Origin: Aquimarina sp. Aq78
GTDB lineage: Bacteria > Bacteroidota > Bacteroidia > Flavobacteriales > Flavobacteriaceae
Assembly: GCF_900299525.1 (NCBI RefSeq)
Contig: NZ_OMKA01000020.1
Coordinates: 62,001-126,000 of the forward strand
Length of the DNA stretch: 64,000 bases
Direction of reading: 5' to 3'
In this document: one piece after another, positions 9,905 through 19,280 of the stretch
Numbering within the stretch: the stretch's first letter is position 1
Layout: the number at the start of each line of letters is the position of its first letter
The notes under the pieces: generated by a model
What the model was told of the DNA's origin: nothing
Databases searched by the model: none
What the model saw: the letters and a program-made list of their open reading frames with translations, nothing else
Program-made: the position numbers and the translations under genes

Positions 9905-11095
9905 ATGTTTGATAAAATAAAAAATAAGTGCAAAACCACATCATTATGCTATGTTGTTTACGATCATACTGATGAAATACCTGAAATTGATTGGAATACT
10001 GTAAATCCAAAAAACAACATATTTCTTTCTTTAGCATATCTTAAAACATTAGAACACACGCTGTCTGAAACTATTCGTTTTAGATACATTTTGTTTTATG
10101 ATAAAGAAATTCCTGTTGGTTTTGCTACAGCACAACTTATTAAATTTAATTCTGCACAGTTAAAACTTCAGGAATTCCCATGTAAGATCAGTGATGCTAT
10201 AAAAAACACATTATTTAAAAACCTGGATGTTAGAGTTTTGGTCTGTGGTAACTTATTTTCTTGTGGAGAACATGGTTTTGTCTATAATCAAGATCATTTA
10301 TCTCCAAAAATAGCTTTTGAAAGTTTATCTGATGCTTTACAAAAAATACGCAAATCAGAAAGTTCTGACAAACCATCTTTTATATTATTGAAAGAGTTTT
10401 GGCCAGAATCTTTTGATCATAGTGATCATATTAAAAAACACGATTTTAGAGAGTTTAAAATTGATGTAAATATGGTTTTACAGATACATTCTAATTGGAA
10501 TACTTTTGAAGATTATACCGCCAGTATGAGAACAAAATTTAGAACACGAGTAAAAAAAGTAGTTCAGAAATCTAAAAAAATCATCACCAAAAACTTCACC
10601 GCCGACGATATTGGTGCTTATGAAAATGATATTAATAGATTATATCTATCTGTAATCGAAAAAGCAGATTTTAAAATAGGAAAACTTAACGCTTCTACTT
10701 TTAAAAGTTTAAAGAAATCACTAAACAATACTTTTGTTTTTAAGGGATACTTTCTCGATGAGAAATTAGTAGGGTTTACAACTGCTTTTGTTCTTGATGG
10801 TGTTATAGATGCCAATCATATTGGTATTGATTATAATTACAATACTACTCATGCCATCTATCAAAAGATGTTATATGATTATGTAAATTTTGCAATTACA
10901 AGAAATGCACAAGATCTTAGGTTAGGGAGAACTGCAGAAATTATAAAAAGCTGTGTAGGAGCAAAACCTGTAGAAATGAAATTATATGTGCGACACGGCA
11001 ATTCGATTTCAAACACTCTTTTAAAACCTTTGGTTGAATTGATTTCTCCAAGTGAATATGAAATTAGAAACCCTTTTAAACTTCAATTAGACTAA
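9905..11095 (+). CDS. FemAB/GNAT-like acyltransferase family protein
   Basis: 396 residues, cytosolic, no signal peptide. The C-terminal half (about 170-340) looks like an acyl-CoA N-acyltransferase fold of the FemAB/peptidoglycan-recognition-like group: a charged segment (SMRTKFRTRVKKVVQKSKK), then YLSVIEKADFKIGKLN, then a beta core (GYFLDEKLVGFTTAFVLDG) and a C-terminal RLGRTAEIIKSCVGAKP block. The substrate is unknown. The stop overlaps the ATG of the downstream hydrolase by one base (TAATG), so the two are translationally coupled. Confidence 0.6.
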   Translation: MFDKIKNKCKTTSLCYVVYDHTDEIPEIDWNTVNPKNNIFLSLAYLKTLEHTLSETIRFRYILFYDKEIPVGFATAQLIKFNSAQLKLQEFPCKISDAIKNTLFKNLDVRVLVCGNLFSCGEHGFVYNQDHLSPKIAFESLSDALQKIRKSESSDKPSFILLKEFWPESFDHSDHIKKHDFREFKIDVNMVLQIHSNWNTFEDYTASMRTKFRTRVKKVVQKSKKIITKNFTADDIGAYENDINRLYLSVIEKADFKIGKLNASTFKSLKKSLNNTFVFKGYFLDEKLVGFTTAFVLDGVIDANHIGIDYNYNTTHAIYQKMLYDYVNFAITRNAQDLRLGRTAEIIKSCVGAKPVEMKLYVRHGNSISNTLLKPLVELISPSEYEIRNPFKLQLD

Positions 11096-12108
11096 TGGAT
11101 TCATTAACCCAAATCGTATTAGGAGCTGCAGTAGGAGAAGCTGCTCTGGGTAGAAAAGTAGGTAACAAAGCTATGCTTTGGGGAGCCATTGCAGGAACTA
11201 TTCCTGATCTGGACGTGCTATCTAAACTTTTTGTTGATCATGTTACAGCAAACGAATTGCATCGCGGGTTTTCGCACTCTATACTCTTTAGCATTATCGC
11301 CGCTCCAATATTTGGCTGGATGGTCGCTAAAATCTATCGCAATAATGAAGCAGACTGGAAAGATTGGACCAGACTAATGTTTGTTGGTCTTTTTACACAT
11401 CCCATATTAGATGCATTTACTACATGGGGGACTCAGTTATTCTGGCCTTTTGATTATAAAGTTTCATTTAAAAATATTTTCGTTGTAGATCCCTTGTATA
11501 CCATACCATTTTTGATTTTTGTGATCTTGGCTATGTTTTATAAACGTACACATCCTAAAAGAAGAAAATTCAATACACTTGGATTATACATTAGTAGTGT
11601 TTATATGTTTATAACGCTGGGGTTAAAATGGTATACTTACGGAGTGTTTCAGACAAATCTCGAAAACCAACATATTCGATACAAAGAGATTCAAACAAAA
11701 CCAACTCCTCTCAATAGTATTTTATGGACTGCTAATGTAGAAACCGAAGACTCATTTTTGATAGCATATTACTCTTTATTAGAAAAAGAAGATATTATTG
11801 TTTTTTCAGAATTCCCAAAGAATCACCACCTGTTAGGTAAAATGAAAGATGATCCTCTGATTCCAAGATTAATTAAATTATCAGAAGGTTGGTATACTAT
11901 AGAAAAGACTGACGATAAGTTATTTTTTAACGACCTTAGATTTGGGCAAATGGGGGTAGGTAAAGAAGCTAATAGGTTTGTATTTAGTTATGAATTATTT
12001 TATGACAACAATGGGGTTCTAACTGCCAAAGAAAGAGAAAGAAACATGGATGATGCTTCTCCCATGCTTAAAAAATTATTTAATAGAGTGTTAGGTAATA
12101 AATCATAA
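11095..12108 (+). CDS. Membrane-bound metal-dependent hydrolase, YdjM/DUF457 family
   Basis: 337 residues. The N-terminal MDSLTQIVLGAAVGEAALG with a following GTIPDLDVL and a HRGFSHSILF motif is the signature of the YdjM-like inner-membrane hydrolase family. Metal ligands would be the Asp residues and the HRGFSHS histidines, with a further THPILDAFTTWG. About four membrane helices span 25-185; the C-terminal 150 residues are soluble. It is coupled to the acyltransferase gene upstream by a one-base overlap, so a joint envelope or lipid role is possible but inferred. Confidence 0.85.
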   Translation: MDSLTQIVLGAAVGEAALGRKVGNKAMLWGAIAGTIPDLDVLSKLFVDHVTANELHRGFSHSILFSIIAAPIFGWMVAKIYRNNEADWKDWTRLMFVGLFTHPILDAFTTWGTQLFWPFDYKVSFKNIFVVDPLYTIPFLIFVILAMFYKRTHPKRRKFNTLGLYISSVYMFITLGLKWYTYGVFQTNLENQHIRYKEIQTKPTPLNSILWTANVETEDSFLIAYYSLLEKEDIIVFSEFPKNHHLLGKMKDDPLIPRLIKLSEGWYTIEKTDDKLFFNDLRFGQMGVGKEANRFVFSYELFYDNNGVLTAKERERNMDDASPMLKKLFNRVLGNKS

Positions 12109-12109
12109 A

Positions 12110-12138
12110 AAAAGAGCCTAATAAATTAAGGCTCTTTT
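12110..12138 (+). terminator. Rho-independent terminator
   Basis: AAAAGAGCCT / AGGCTCTTTT stem immediately after the hydrolase stop codon, followed by a short T run. It ends the acyltransferase-hydrolase operon. Confidence 0.8.
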
Positions 12139-12141
12139 ATA

Positions 12142-12301
12142 GAAGTGGTTTAAACTTTTCTCAATTGGCTCCAAAACGCTCCTTTCCCCCCTATTTTGTC
12201 TTTTTATTACTTCGTAGCAATGCTATGAAGTGCAAAAAAGTCTTCAATATGAATAAAAATTAACTGTTTTTCACTTCAATCAAAAAAGTTTAAACCACTT
12301 C
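12142..12301. repeat. Inverted-repeat-bounded element, copy 1 (about 160 bp)
   Basis: Left end GAAGTGGTTTAAACTTTT and right end AAAAAGTTTAAACCACTTC are inverted repeats. The interior holds TATTTTGTCTTTTT and a near-palindrome CTTCGTAGCAATGCTATGAAG, then AAAAAAGTCTTCAA. Copies with the same interior layout lie at 42771-42934 and 36447-36595. No coding potential. It resembles a MITE or structured intergenic element. Confidence 0.75.
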
Positions 12302-12318
12302 ATAGTATATTGTTTCTT

Positions 12319-12819
12319 TTATGCAAACTGGCAAATTACTCCTCCCATTAAAGCTAGGCAAACTATCCAATATCCTGCATTAACAGCTATATACTTAACT
12401 CCTTTTCTTTCAAACATTGCGTTAGTAGCTAATATTGGAAATGCTACCATTAGTCCCACCATTGTACCATGCAGGGCACCATGACCAAAAGTTCTAAAAT
12501 TGTTCCCATACTTTGCCATATAATCTTGTGCATATTGATAGGCTTCTGTACCAGCTTCACTCAATCCGGGTTCACTCATAATACTTGAGAAAAATCCAAA
12601 CTGATGAATTACAAAGGTGTTTAATATAAAAGCTAAGAAAAAACTAAAGACGTAGGATAGAATAAAAATAAGAGCCATATTCCCCCCTTTTAAATCCTCT
12701 TCTGTAAACCCGCAAGCATTCATCCAGGCAGTACCAAAAACTTTTGGATTATACCAGATAAACCCTAAGATCATAGGGATCAATGCAGCTAATGCGGTAA
12801 TCAAAAAATTAAATTCCAT
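12319..12819 (-). CDS. DUF1761 family membrane protein
   Basis: 166 residues with four predicted membrane helices (about 5-25, 50-75, 110-130, 145-165). FIWYNPKVFGTAWM near the N terminus is typical of DUF1761, as is the HGALHGTMVGL segment. The function of this family is unknown; it sits in the inner membrane. It starts at ATG 12819. It is probably a single gene, about 58 bp downstream of the LysE-type exporter on the same strand, so co-transcription is possible. Confidence 0.8.
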   Translation of the reverse strand: MEFNFLITALAALIPMILGFIWYNPKVFGTAWMNACGFTEEDLKGGNMALIFILSYVFSFFLAFILNTFVIHQFGFFSSIMSEPGLSEAGTEAYQYAQDYMAKYGNNFRTFGHGALHGTMVGLMVAFPILATNAMFERKGVKYIAVNAGYWIVCLALMGGVICQFA

Positions 12820-12876
12820 AATAGTTAGTATTTAAAGTTGTTACTCAAATATAACCAAAATCGTTTTCATCAGTTT

Positions 12877-13476
12877 TTACCATACCAAATACAACAACCT
12901 AATAGAGAACAGAATAAGAATACCTCCTGTAACCTTAAAAACCACTAAGAGTCTTTGTGGCGAAATAAATTTCTTTACCTTTTTAGATAAAAACACTTTA
13001 AGTAAATCAGTAGTTAGTATACCTGCCAAAACAGCTCCTATAAAAATCAACAGGGATTCACTTGCCAGGTATTTATGTAACCCATAGTTATATACCCCTA
13101 TCCATATTGCAAAAACAAAAGGGTTAAAGAAATTGACACTAAATCCTTTCAAAAAAAAGGTCCGTAATCCTTTAGAACGAATAGATACATCTGCAGTAGT
13201 TTTTGTCTTTTTTAATAAGTAATTAATTCCTAAAGCAAAAACTATTGCACTACCTATGATTCCGATCCAAAATTGATTTTGATCAATATCTACAAAAGAA
13301 GAAAGTCCATAATAACACAACAGTACATATACAATATCACTACATATAATCCCCAATGCTACTGCTGTTCCGGCTTTAGAACCAAATTGAAGACTGCTGT
13401 TCAATAACAAGAAAAATACAGGGCCTATAAAAATGATCATCCCCAACCCTATTACGTAACCTTCTATAAATGACAT
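12877..13476 (-). CDS. LysE/RhtB family translocator
   Basis: 199 residues from the ATG at 13476. A longer form from a TTG at 13533 would crowd the divergent carboxylase promoter and add a non-family N terminus. Six membrane helices are predicted, with the family's N-terminal GYVIGLGMIIFIGPVFFLLL and the NPFVFAIW region typical of amino-acid exporters. Such proteins export amino acids or related small molecules across the inner membrane; the substrate cannot be read here. It is divergent from the acyl-CoA carboxylase operon. Confidence 0.8.
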   Translation of the reverse strand: MSFIEGYVIGLGMIIFIGPVFFLLLNSSLQFGSKAGTAVALGIICSDIVYVLLCYYGLSSFVDIDQNQFWIGIIGSAIVFALGINYLLKKTKTTADVSIRSKGLRTFFLKGFSVNFFNPFVFAIWIGVYNYGLHKYLASESLLIFIGAVLAGILTTDLLKVFLSKKVKKFISPQRLLVVFKVTGGILILFSIRLLYLVW

Positions 13477-13550
13477 GAGAATAAATATGAGTATAAAATT
13501 CTCGTAAATATAATATCTATTTTTATCTTGCAAATCAAATATTCACACTT

Positions 13551-14036
13551 ATGAGTAGCGCATATAAAGTTAAGGTAAATAAGGTTTTTGATTTTGAATT
13601 TACCGAAGAAGATATTTCAAAAATAGATATTGTAAGTAATTCAAAATCGACCCACCACATTCTTCAAAACAACAAATCTTTTCATACAGAAATTGTACAA
13701 TCAGATTTCAATACTAAAAAATATACTGTAAAAGTTAACAACAACAGCTATGAGGTTAACATTACTAATGAATTAGATACCAGAATCGCGGCAATGGGAT
13801 TCTCTATTGGATCTGCTAAGCAGGTAAATGCTATCAAAGCTCCTATGCCAGGTTTACTGTTAGATATTCAGGTCGAAACAGGTCAGGAAGTAAAAGAAGA
13901 TGACCCTTTACTTATTTTGGAAGCCATGAAAATGGAAAATATTATTCTATCTCCAAGAGATGGAGTTATTAAGTCCATTTCGGCCACTACAGGAGATGCA
14001 GTAGATAAAGGACAATTATTAATTGAATTCGCTTAG
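13551..14036 (+). CDS. Biotin carboxyl carrier subunit of an acyl-CoA carboxylase
   Basis: 161 residues. The C-terminal biotinyl domain (about 92-161) carries the biotin-attachment motif EAMKMEN, with Lys127 as the modified residue, preceded by the typical APMPGLLLDI strand. The N-terminal 90 residues are a beta-rich region as found in carriers of propionyl-CoA-type carboxylases, unlike the Pro/Ala-rich linker of AccB. It is first in an operon with biotin carboxylase and carboxyltransferase genes (47 and 4 bp spacings), so it carries CO2 between the two. Confidence 0.9.
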   Translation: MSSAYKVKVNKVFDFEFTEEDISKIDIVSNSKSTHHILQNNKSFHTEIVQSDFNTKKYTVKVNNNSYEVNITNELDTRIAAMGFSIGSAKQVNAIKAPMPGLLLDIQVETGQEVKEDDPLLILEAMKMENIILSPRDGVIKSISATTGDAVDKGQLLIEFA

Positions 14037-14083
14037 CCTATCATAGGCATTAAACAGAACAATGTGTTCTAATATAGTTTAAT

Positions 14084-15526
14084 ATGAAAAAAATACTAGT
14101 AGCAAATAGAGGTGAGATTGCAATTCGGGTGATGACGACAGCTCACAAAATGGGAATCAAAACCGTTGCCATATACTCTACCGTAGACAGAAATGCTCCA
14201 CACGTAAAATTCGCAGATGAAGCTGTCTGTATTGGAGAAGCTCCTTCTAACCAATCCTACTTATTAGGATCTAAAATCATTGAAGTAGCTAAACAACTAC
14301 ACGTAGATGCCATACATCCTGGATACGGATTCCTTAGCGAAAATGCAGATTTTGCAGAAGAAGTAGAGAAAAACAATATCATTTTTATTGGTCCAAAATC
14401 CAAAGCTATAAAGGTTATGGGAAGCAAATTAGCAGCCAAAGATGCTGTTAAAGCCTATGATATTCCTATGGTTCCTGGTATAGACGAAGCCATTACAGAT
14501 GTTGATAAAGCAAAAAAAATCGCAAACGAAATAGGTTTTCCTATTTTAATTAAAGCTTCTGCCGGTGGTGGTGGAAAAGGAATGCGGGTGGTAGAAGAAG
14601 AAAAAGATCTCGAATCACAAATGAATCGTGCCATTAGCGAAGCTACCTCGGCTTTTGGAGATGGCTCTGTATTTATCGAAAAATATGTTGCTTCACCACG
14701 ACATATCGAAATACAAGTCATGGCAGATAGCCATGGCAATGTCGTGCACTTATTTGAAAGAGAATGTAGTGTACAACGACGACATCAAAAAGTAGTAGAA
14801 GAAGCTCCTTCTGCTGTACTTTCTCCAGAACTACGTTCTGAAATGGGAGAAGCAGCCGTTAAAGTAGCCAAAGCCTGTGATTACCTTGGTGCAGGGACTG
14901 TAGAATTTCTTTTAGATGAAAAGCAAAATTTCTACTTCCTCGAAATGAACACACGACTACAAGTAGAGCATCCGGTAACCGAGTTGATAACAGGAACAGA
15001 CCTTGTAGCATTACAAATAAAAGTAGCCAGAGGCGAAAAACTACCAATACAACAAGAAGACCTAAAAATAAAAGGACACGCTCTGGAGCTACGAGTATAT
15101 GCAGAAGATCCGTTAAATGATTTCTTACCTAGTGTGGGGCATTTAGAAACCTACCAAATACCAGTTGGAAAAGGGATTCGAGTGGATAATGGTTTTGAAG
15201 AAGGAATGGATATTCCTATCTACTACGATCCCATGCTTTCAAAGTTGATTACTTACGGAAAAACTCGTGATGAAGCCATACAATTGATGATAAAAGCAAT
15301 TGACAATTATGATATCAAAGGAGTACAAACTACATTATCATTTGGTAAATTCGTGTTTGAACATGAAGCCTTTAAATCTGGTAATTTCGACACACATTTT
15401 GTGAAGAAATATTTCACTACAGATATCATACAATCAGCAATGGAAGAAGAAGCTAAAATTGCCTCCTTGATTGCTATGAAACAATACATCGAAGATCAAA
15501 AAACGTTACGCATACCAACACTCTAA
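14084..15526 (+). CDS. Biotin carboxylase subunit of acyl-CoA (propionyl-CoA-type) carboxylase
   Basis: 480 residues. An N-terminal domain ([16 protein letters not shown]) is followed by ATP-grasp with the Gly-rich loop [14 protein letters not shown], the catalytic [14 protein letters not shown] and a C-terminal biotin-carboxylase domain. It is slightly longer than AccC (about 450). It carboxylates biotin on the carrier encoded just upstream, using ATP and bicarbonate. It lacks the fused biotinyl domain of many PccA proteins, which fits the separate carrier gene. Operon context (the carboxyltransferase follows after 4 bp) supports an acyl-CoA carboxylase rather than pyruvate carboxylase. Confidence 0.93.
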   Translation: MKKILVANRGEIAIRVMTTAHKMGIKTVAIYSTVDRNAPHVKFADEAVCIGEAPSNQSYLLGSKIIEVAKQLHVDAIHPGYGFLSENADFAEEVEKNNIIFIGPKSKAIKVMGSKLAAKDAVKAYDIPMVPGIDEAITDVDKAKKIANEIGFPILIKASAGGGGKGMRVVEEEKDLESQMNRAISEATSAFGDGSVFIEKYVASPRHIEIQVMADSHGNVVHLFERECSVQRRHQKVVEEAPSAVLSPELRSEMGEAAVKVAKACDYLGAGTVEFLLDEKQNFYFLEMNTRLQVEHPVTELITGTDLVALQIKVARGEKLPIQQEDLKIKGHALELRVYAEDPLNDFLPSVGHLETYQIPVGKGIRVDNGFEEGMDIPIYYDPMLSKLITYGKTRDEAIQLMIKAIDNYDIKGVQTTLSFGKFVFEHEAFKSGNFDTHFVKKYFTTDIIQSAMEEEAKIASLIAMKQYIEDQKTLRIPTL

Positions 15527-15530
15527 TATT

Positions 15531-17072
15531 ATGGATTCAAAAATAAAAACATTACAAGATAAAATTGCTCAGGCAAAATTAGGTGGTGGAGAAAAACGTA
15601 TTGAAAAACAACATCAAAAGAAAAAATTAACCGCCCGTGAGCGTGTAGAATATTTACTTGATGAAGGTTCTTTTGAAGAAATTGGTATTTTGGTGACACA
15701 CCGTACTACTGATTTTGGGATGGATAAAGAAATCTATTATGGAGATGGTGTCGTTACCGGATACGGAACTGTAAACGGACGATTAATCTATATTTTTGCA
15801 CAAGATTTCACCGTTTTTGGTGGTGCCTTATCAGAGACTCATGCCGAGAAAATCTGTAAAGTTATGGATATGGCTGTAAAAATGGGAGCACCAATTATAG
15901 GACTTAATGATTCTGGTGGAGCCCGAATCCAGGAAGGAGTTCGCTCTCTTGGTGGATATGCAGATATTTTTCATAAAAACGTACAAGCCTCTGGGGTGAT
16001 CCCTCAGATCTCAGCTATTATGGGACCCTGCGCCGGTGGTGCTGTATATTCTCCGGCAATGACAGATTTTACCATGATGGTAGAAGATACCAGTTATATG
16101 TTTGTTACCGGGCCTAATGTAGTAAAAACAGTAACTAACGAAGAAGTAACATCAGAAGAATTAGGAGGTGCCAGTACCCATTCTACAAAATCGGGAGTAG
16201 CGCATATCACTTCTGCCAATGATATAGAATGTCTCGAAGATGTAAAAAAACTACTAAGTTACCTGCCACAAAGTAATAAAGAACAACCCAAAAAATTAGA
16301 ATACACTTTAACCGATGAGGTAAGAGATAACCTCTCTTCTATTGTTCCTGATAACCCTAATAAACCTTATGACATGCACGAGGTAATCGGTGGGGTTATC
16401 GATACAGACTCCTTTTATGAAATTCATAAAGATTATGCCGAAAATATCATTGTAGGTTTTGCCCGTCTGGGCGGAAGAAGTATTGGGATTGTAGCCAATC
16501 AACCTCAATTTCTGGCTGGAGTTTTGGATGTGAATAGTTCTAAAAAAGCTGCACGATTCACACGTTTCTGTGACTGCTTTAACATCCCTTTATTAGTATT
16601 GGTAGATGTTCCCGGATTCCTACCAGGAACTGATCAGGAATGGAATGGTATCATTGTACATGGAGCTAAATTACTATACGCATTAAGTGAAGCTACTGTA
16701 CCCAAAGTAACCGTGATTACACGTAAAGCCTATGGTGGTGCCTATGATGTGATGAATTCTAAGCATATTGGAGCTGATCTTAACTTTGCCTGGCCTTCTG
16801 CAGAAATTGCAGTGATGGGTGCCAAAGGTGCCAGTGAGATTATTTTTAGAAAAGAAATCAAAGCTGCAGATGATCCAGCTGCCAAGCTTGCCGAAAAAGA
16901 AGCTGAGTATGCAGAGAAATTTGCTAATCCATATCGAGCTGCACAACGTGGATTCGTAGATGAGGTTATCTTACCAAAAAATACCCGAAGAAAACTAATT
17001 AAAGGATTTAGCATGCTCGAAAATAAAATAATTGAGCGCCCTGATCGAAAACATGGTAATATCCCTTTATAA
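15531..17072 (+). CDS. Acyl-CoA carboxylase carboxyltransferase beta subunit (propionyl-CoA type)
   Basis: 513 residues, the usual length for PccB/AccD5-type fused N+C carboxyltransferase domains. Motifs: [18 protein letters not shown], the oxyanion-forming GGARIQEGV and [16 protein letters not shown], and the C-terminal half with [18 protein letters not shown]. It transfers CO2 from biotin to an acyl-CoA, most likely propionyl-CoA giving methylmalonyl-CoA, although acetyl-CoA cannot be excluded from sequence alone. It is last in a three-gene operon closed by a terminator. Confidence 0.92.
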   Translation: MDSKIKTLQDKIAQAKLGGGEKRIEKQHQKKKLTARERVEYLLDEGSFEEIGILVTHRTTDFGMDKEIYYGDGVVTGYGTVNGRLIYIFAQDFTVFGGALSETHAEKICKVMDMAVKMGAPIIGLNDSGGARIQEGVRSLGGYADIFHKNVQASGVIPQISAIMGPCAGGAVYSPAMTDFTMMVEDTSYMFVTGPNVVKTVTNEEVTSEELGGASTHSTKSGVAHITSANDIECLEDVKKLLSYLPQSNKEQPKKLEYTLTDEVRDNLSSIVPDNPNKPYDMHEVIGGVIDTDSFYEIHKDYAENIIVGFARLGGRSIGIVANQPQFLAGVLDVNSSKKAARFTRFCDCFNIPLLVLVDVPGFLPGTDQEWNGIIVHGAKLLYALSEATVPKVTVITRKAYGGAYDVMNSKHIGADLNFAWPSAEIAVMGAKGASEIIFRKEIKAADDPAAKLAEKEAEYAEKFANPYRAAQRGFVDEVILPKNTRRKLIKGFSMLENKIIERPDRKHGNIPL

Positions 17073-17087
17073 TTTATTCATCTTTAA

Positions 17088-17112
17088 TATCCCAGCTTAT
17101 GCTGGGATTTTT
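17088..17112 (+). terminator. Rho-independent terminator of the carboxylase operon
   Basis: ATCCCAGC-TTAT-GCTGGGAT stem followed by TTTTTT, 16 bp after the carboxyltransferase stop codon. Confidence 0.88.
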
Positions 17113-17167
17113 TATACATCAGATTCTCAAATATAACTTGATCAAATTTGTAATGAATGAAGTTCTA

Positions 17168-17602
17168 TTAACGAAATTGTTCTTTTTTCCTAAAGACCAT
17201 ATTGATTCTAAACTTAGAATTACTTCCAAAAACCTCGACATCATCTCCACCACCAACACCTAATGTACCAGAATTAGCATTATATGCATCAACATATTCA
17301 AACCCTAATATAGACATCGAATTCAATAAATCTGTTTGATTTCTTACTCTAAGTTTATCGCCGTCTTGTAGTAATTCTTCTAGGTTACGTAATTCTTCTT
17401 TATAACCTGATCTTTTATAATCAATGCTAATACCTATACCTCCCAGTAGTTTTGTGTTTTCTGAAGTGATAATAATGTATTCTGGTAATTTATTAATATT
17501 GGCGCTTGAAGATTTTGTTACAGACAGTTCTTGAGAAAATCCACTTAAAGAAATTAAAACGATTAATATTCCTGTTAAAGTTCTGGCCCTAAAATTTTTC
17601 AT
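17168..17602 (-). CDS. Small exported protein of unknown function
   Basis: 144 residues with a clear signal peptide (1-23, LISLSGFSQ). The mature part has no motif I recognise. It contains NTKLLGGIGISIDYK and a Gly-rich GTLGVGGGDDVEVFG, and ends in the basic FRKKEQFR. There is no T9SS tail or lipobox, so it is probably periplasmic. It lies between the carboxylase terminator and a membrane AraC regulator, 112 bp downstream of the latter on the same strand. Confidence 0.65.
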   Translation of the reverse strand: MKNFRARTLTGILIVLISLSGFSQELSVTKSSSANINKLPEYIIITSENTKLLGGIGISIDYKRSGYKEELRNLEELLQDGDKLRVRNQTDLLNSMSILGFEYVDAYNANSGTLGVGGGDDVEVFGSNSKFRINMVFRKKEQFR

Positions 17603-17714
17603 TTCACTTTGTTTTAAAATTATTTCTAGCGCAAAACTGGAAATAAACTTTAGTAAAAATTAATTTTGGAAAGGTTAAGTACTTCAGATTTCAGAAATCG
17701 ATAGTAATTTGTAA

Positions 17715-18836
17715 TTAACTAGCAGTTTTTACAAACTGTAAAGGCGTGGTTTTTAGGTTTTTTTTAAATGCTGTATAAAAAGCACTATTACTTTTAAATC
17801 CTGCTTCTTGACCAATCCCCTCAATGTTTAACCGCTTGGTCTTATCACTTAACAATATTGTCTTTGCTTTTTCTACACGAAATTTATTTATATAACTATT
17901 AAAATTTTCTTCGCGTAGTTTATTAATTGTAGTAGATATTCTACGAGGATGTTCATTAATTTTTTCTGCTATATGTATAATAGTTAATTCTGGATTTAGA
18001 AATAATTCTTCGTTTTTCATTACAGATTCTATCTTTGTCAAAACCTGTTTATACTTTTCTATATCTATATCTTGCTTTTGGAAATTGTTCTTAGATGTTT
18101 TTTGAGTTTCAAAAACAACATCATTTTCTAAAGGTTTATGAAAAAGATTTTTTGATGTTTGTTGAAATAACCCATTATATGCTATCCAATAGGTCATAAA
18201 AAGCCCAAACACAGATCCTATTAACTCTTCAAAAAACTCTGAAGCTAAAAAATCAAGAAAAATAATAGTGATAAAAAATATAAATAAAAAAATTATAAAC
18301 TGACTAACCCATTTAAGCTCTCTATGATCTACTGAACTATACTGGTTTCTCAGTACTTTTGAATGTTTCTTAACTTTTATAAGGGTTAGCACAATAATAG
18401 TAAACCCATATAATATTCCAATTAATACCAACAAATTATATAGAATAGATTCTTCTATTGTAAGTTTCTTCTCTAGAGGTAAAAAGAAAAAGACAATTCC
18501 TATAAAAAACTGAATGATACCAGGTATAAGAAGAACATAACTTATTCTCTTTTTTTTGAGTACCGATGTTTTTTCTACATAAATATAAAGTAAACTAGGA
18601 ATTAATAAAGAAAAGTTAATCGATAAAAACTCGAGATATGGGCTTTTAACATAAACATTAAATATTTCAAAAATACCTGATAAAGATGAAAACCCAGATA
18701 CAATCAAAAGTAAGCCTAAGTAAAGTAAGGAGTTTTTCTTTTTCTTGTTTAACAACAATAAAAAGGCTCCAATAGATAATGCTTGAGACATTTCGATAGA
18801 ATCTATTAAAAGAAATAAAATTTTATCTAACTCCAT
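17715..18836 (-). CDS. AraC-family regulator with N-terminal membrane domain
   Basis: 373 residues. Residues 1-225 hold six or seven membrane helices. A charged linker follows (about 230-265), then an AraC-type double helix-turn-helix at about 265-370, with INKLREENFNSYINKFRVE and GIGQEAGFKSNSAFYTAFKK. This layout is common in Flavobacteriia: a membrane sensor coupled directly to DNA binding. The target is unknown; the secreted small protein gene immediately downstream on the same strand is a candidate (inferred). Confidence 0.88.
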   Translation of the reverse strand: MELDKILFLLIDSIEMSQALSIGAFLLLLNKKKKNSLLYLGLLLIVSGFSSLSGIFEIFNVYVKSPYLEFLSINFSLLIPSLLYIYVEKTSVLKKKRISYVLLIPGIIQFFIGIVFFFLPLEKKLTIEESILYNLLVLIGILYGFTIIVLTLIKVKKHSKVLRNQYSSVDHRELKWVSQFIIFLFIFFITIIFLDFLASEFFEELIGSVFGLFMTYWIAYNGLFQQTSKNLFHKPLENDVVFETQKTSKNNFQKQDIDIEKYKQVLTKIESVMKNEELFLNPELTIIHIAEKINEHPRRISTTINKLREENFNSYINKFRVEKAKTILLSDKTKRLNIEGIGQEAGFKSNSAFYTAFKKNLKTTPLQFVKTAS

Positions 18837-18840
18837 ACAT

Positions 18841-19280
18841 ATATAACCTTATAAGAAACAAGCTCCAAATTCGTTTTTTTATCCTCTAACTCAAAAAATA
18901 AAATAATTTAGAACAAAATTATGGCAATTTATTATTTAATAGATATACTCGTAAAAGAAAATTACTTCAAAAACACATCATTTTCTATAAGATACCTAGT
19001 AACTATTATTTTTTTTACATTCTTCATATCTGTTTCGTATTACTCTATTTTCGATATGATCACTTTTTATCAAAAGGCAATCTTTATTTTTAATATCACA
19101 GTTTATAGATTCTAATTTTAATAGACACCTTCAAATTATCAAGTTTTTTTTCACTGAAAACAGGGGGTATTTTATGCATTAATTCATTTAATTTTACACT
19201 TTGTCCCTTTATTTTTTGTAAACAAATCTGTAGAATAAAAAGTTAGCTTCTACTGATTTAGTGACGTATCCCAACATTAA
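18841..19280. other. Divergent AT-rich intergenic region with part of a dispersed repeat
   Basis: 440 bp. A roughly 50-bp segment beginning TTATCAAAAGGCAATCTTTA (about 19067-19118) recurs in the same orientation at about 22651-22700, so the two copies flank the large beta-helix gene. A 64-codon open frame (18921-19115) overlaps it but lacks family features. No convincing promoter box was found for the gene at 19281. Confidence 0.5.

Noticed and set aside
14084-15526. Pyruvate carboxylase
   Set aside because: The separate carrier and PccB-type subunits show an acyl-CoA carboxylase.
18921-19115. 64-codon open frame with hydrophobic translation
   Set aside because: It overlaps a dispersed repeat, has no family features or clear ribosome-binding site, and the AT-rich context easily gives hydrophobic frames.
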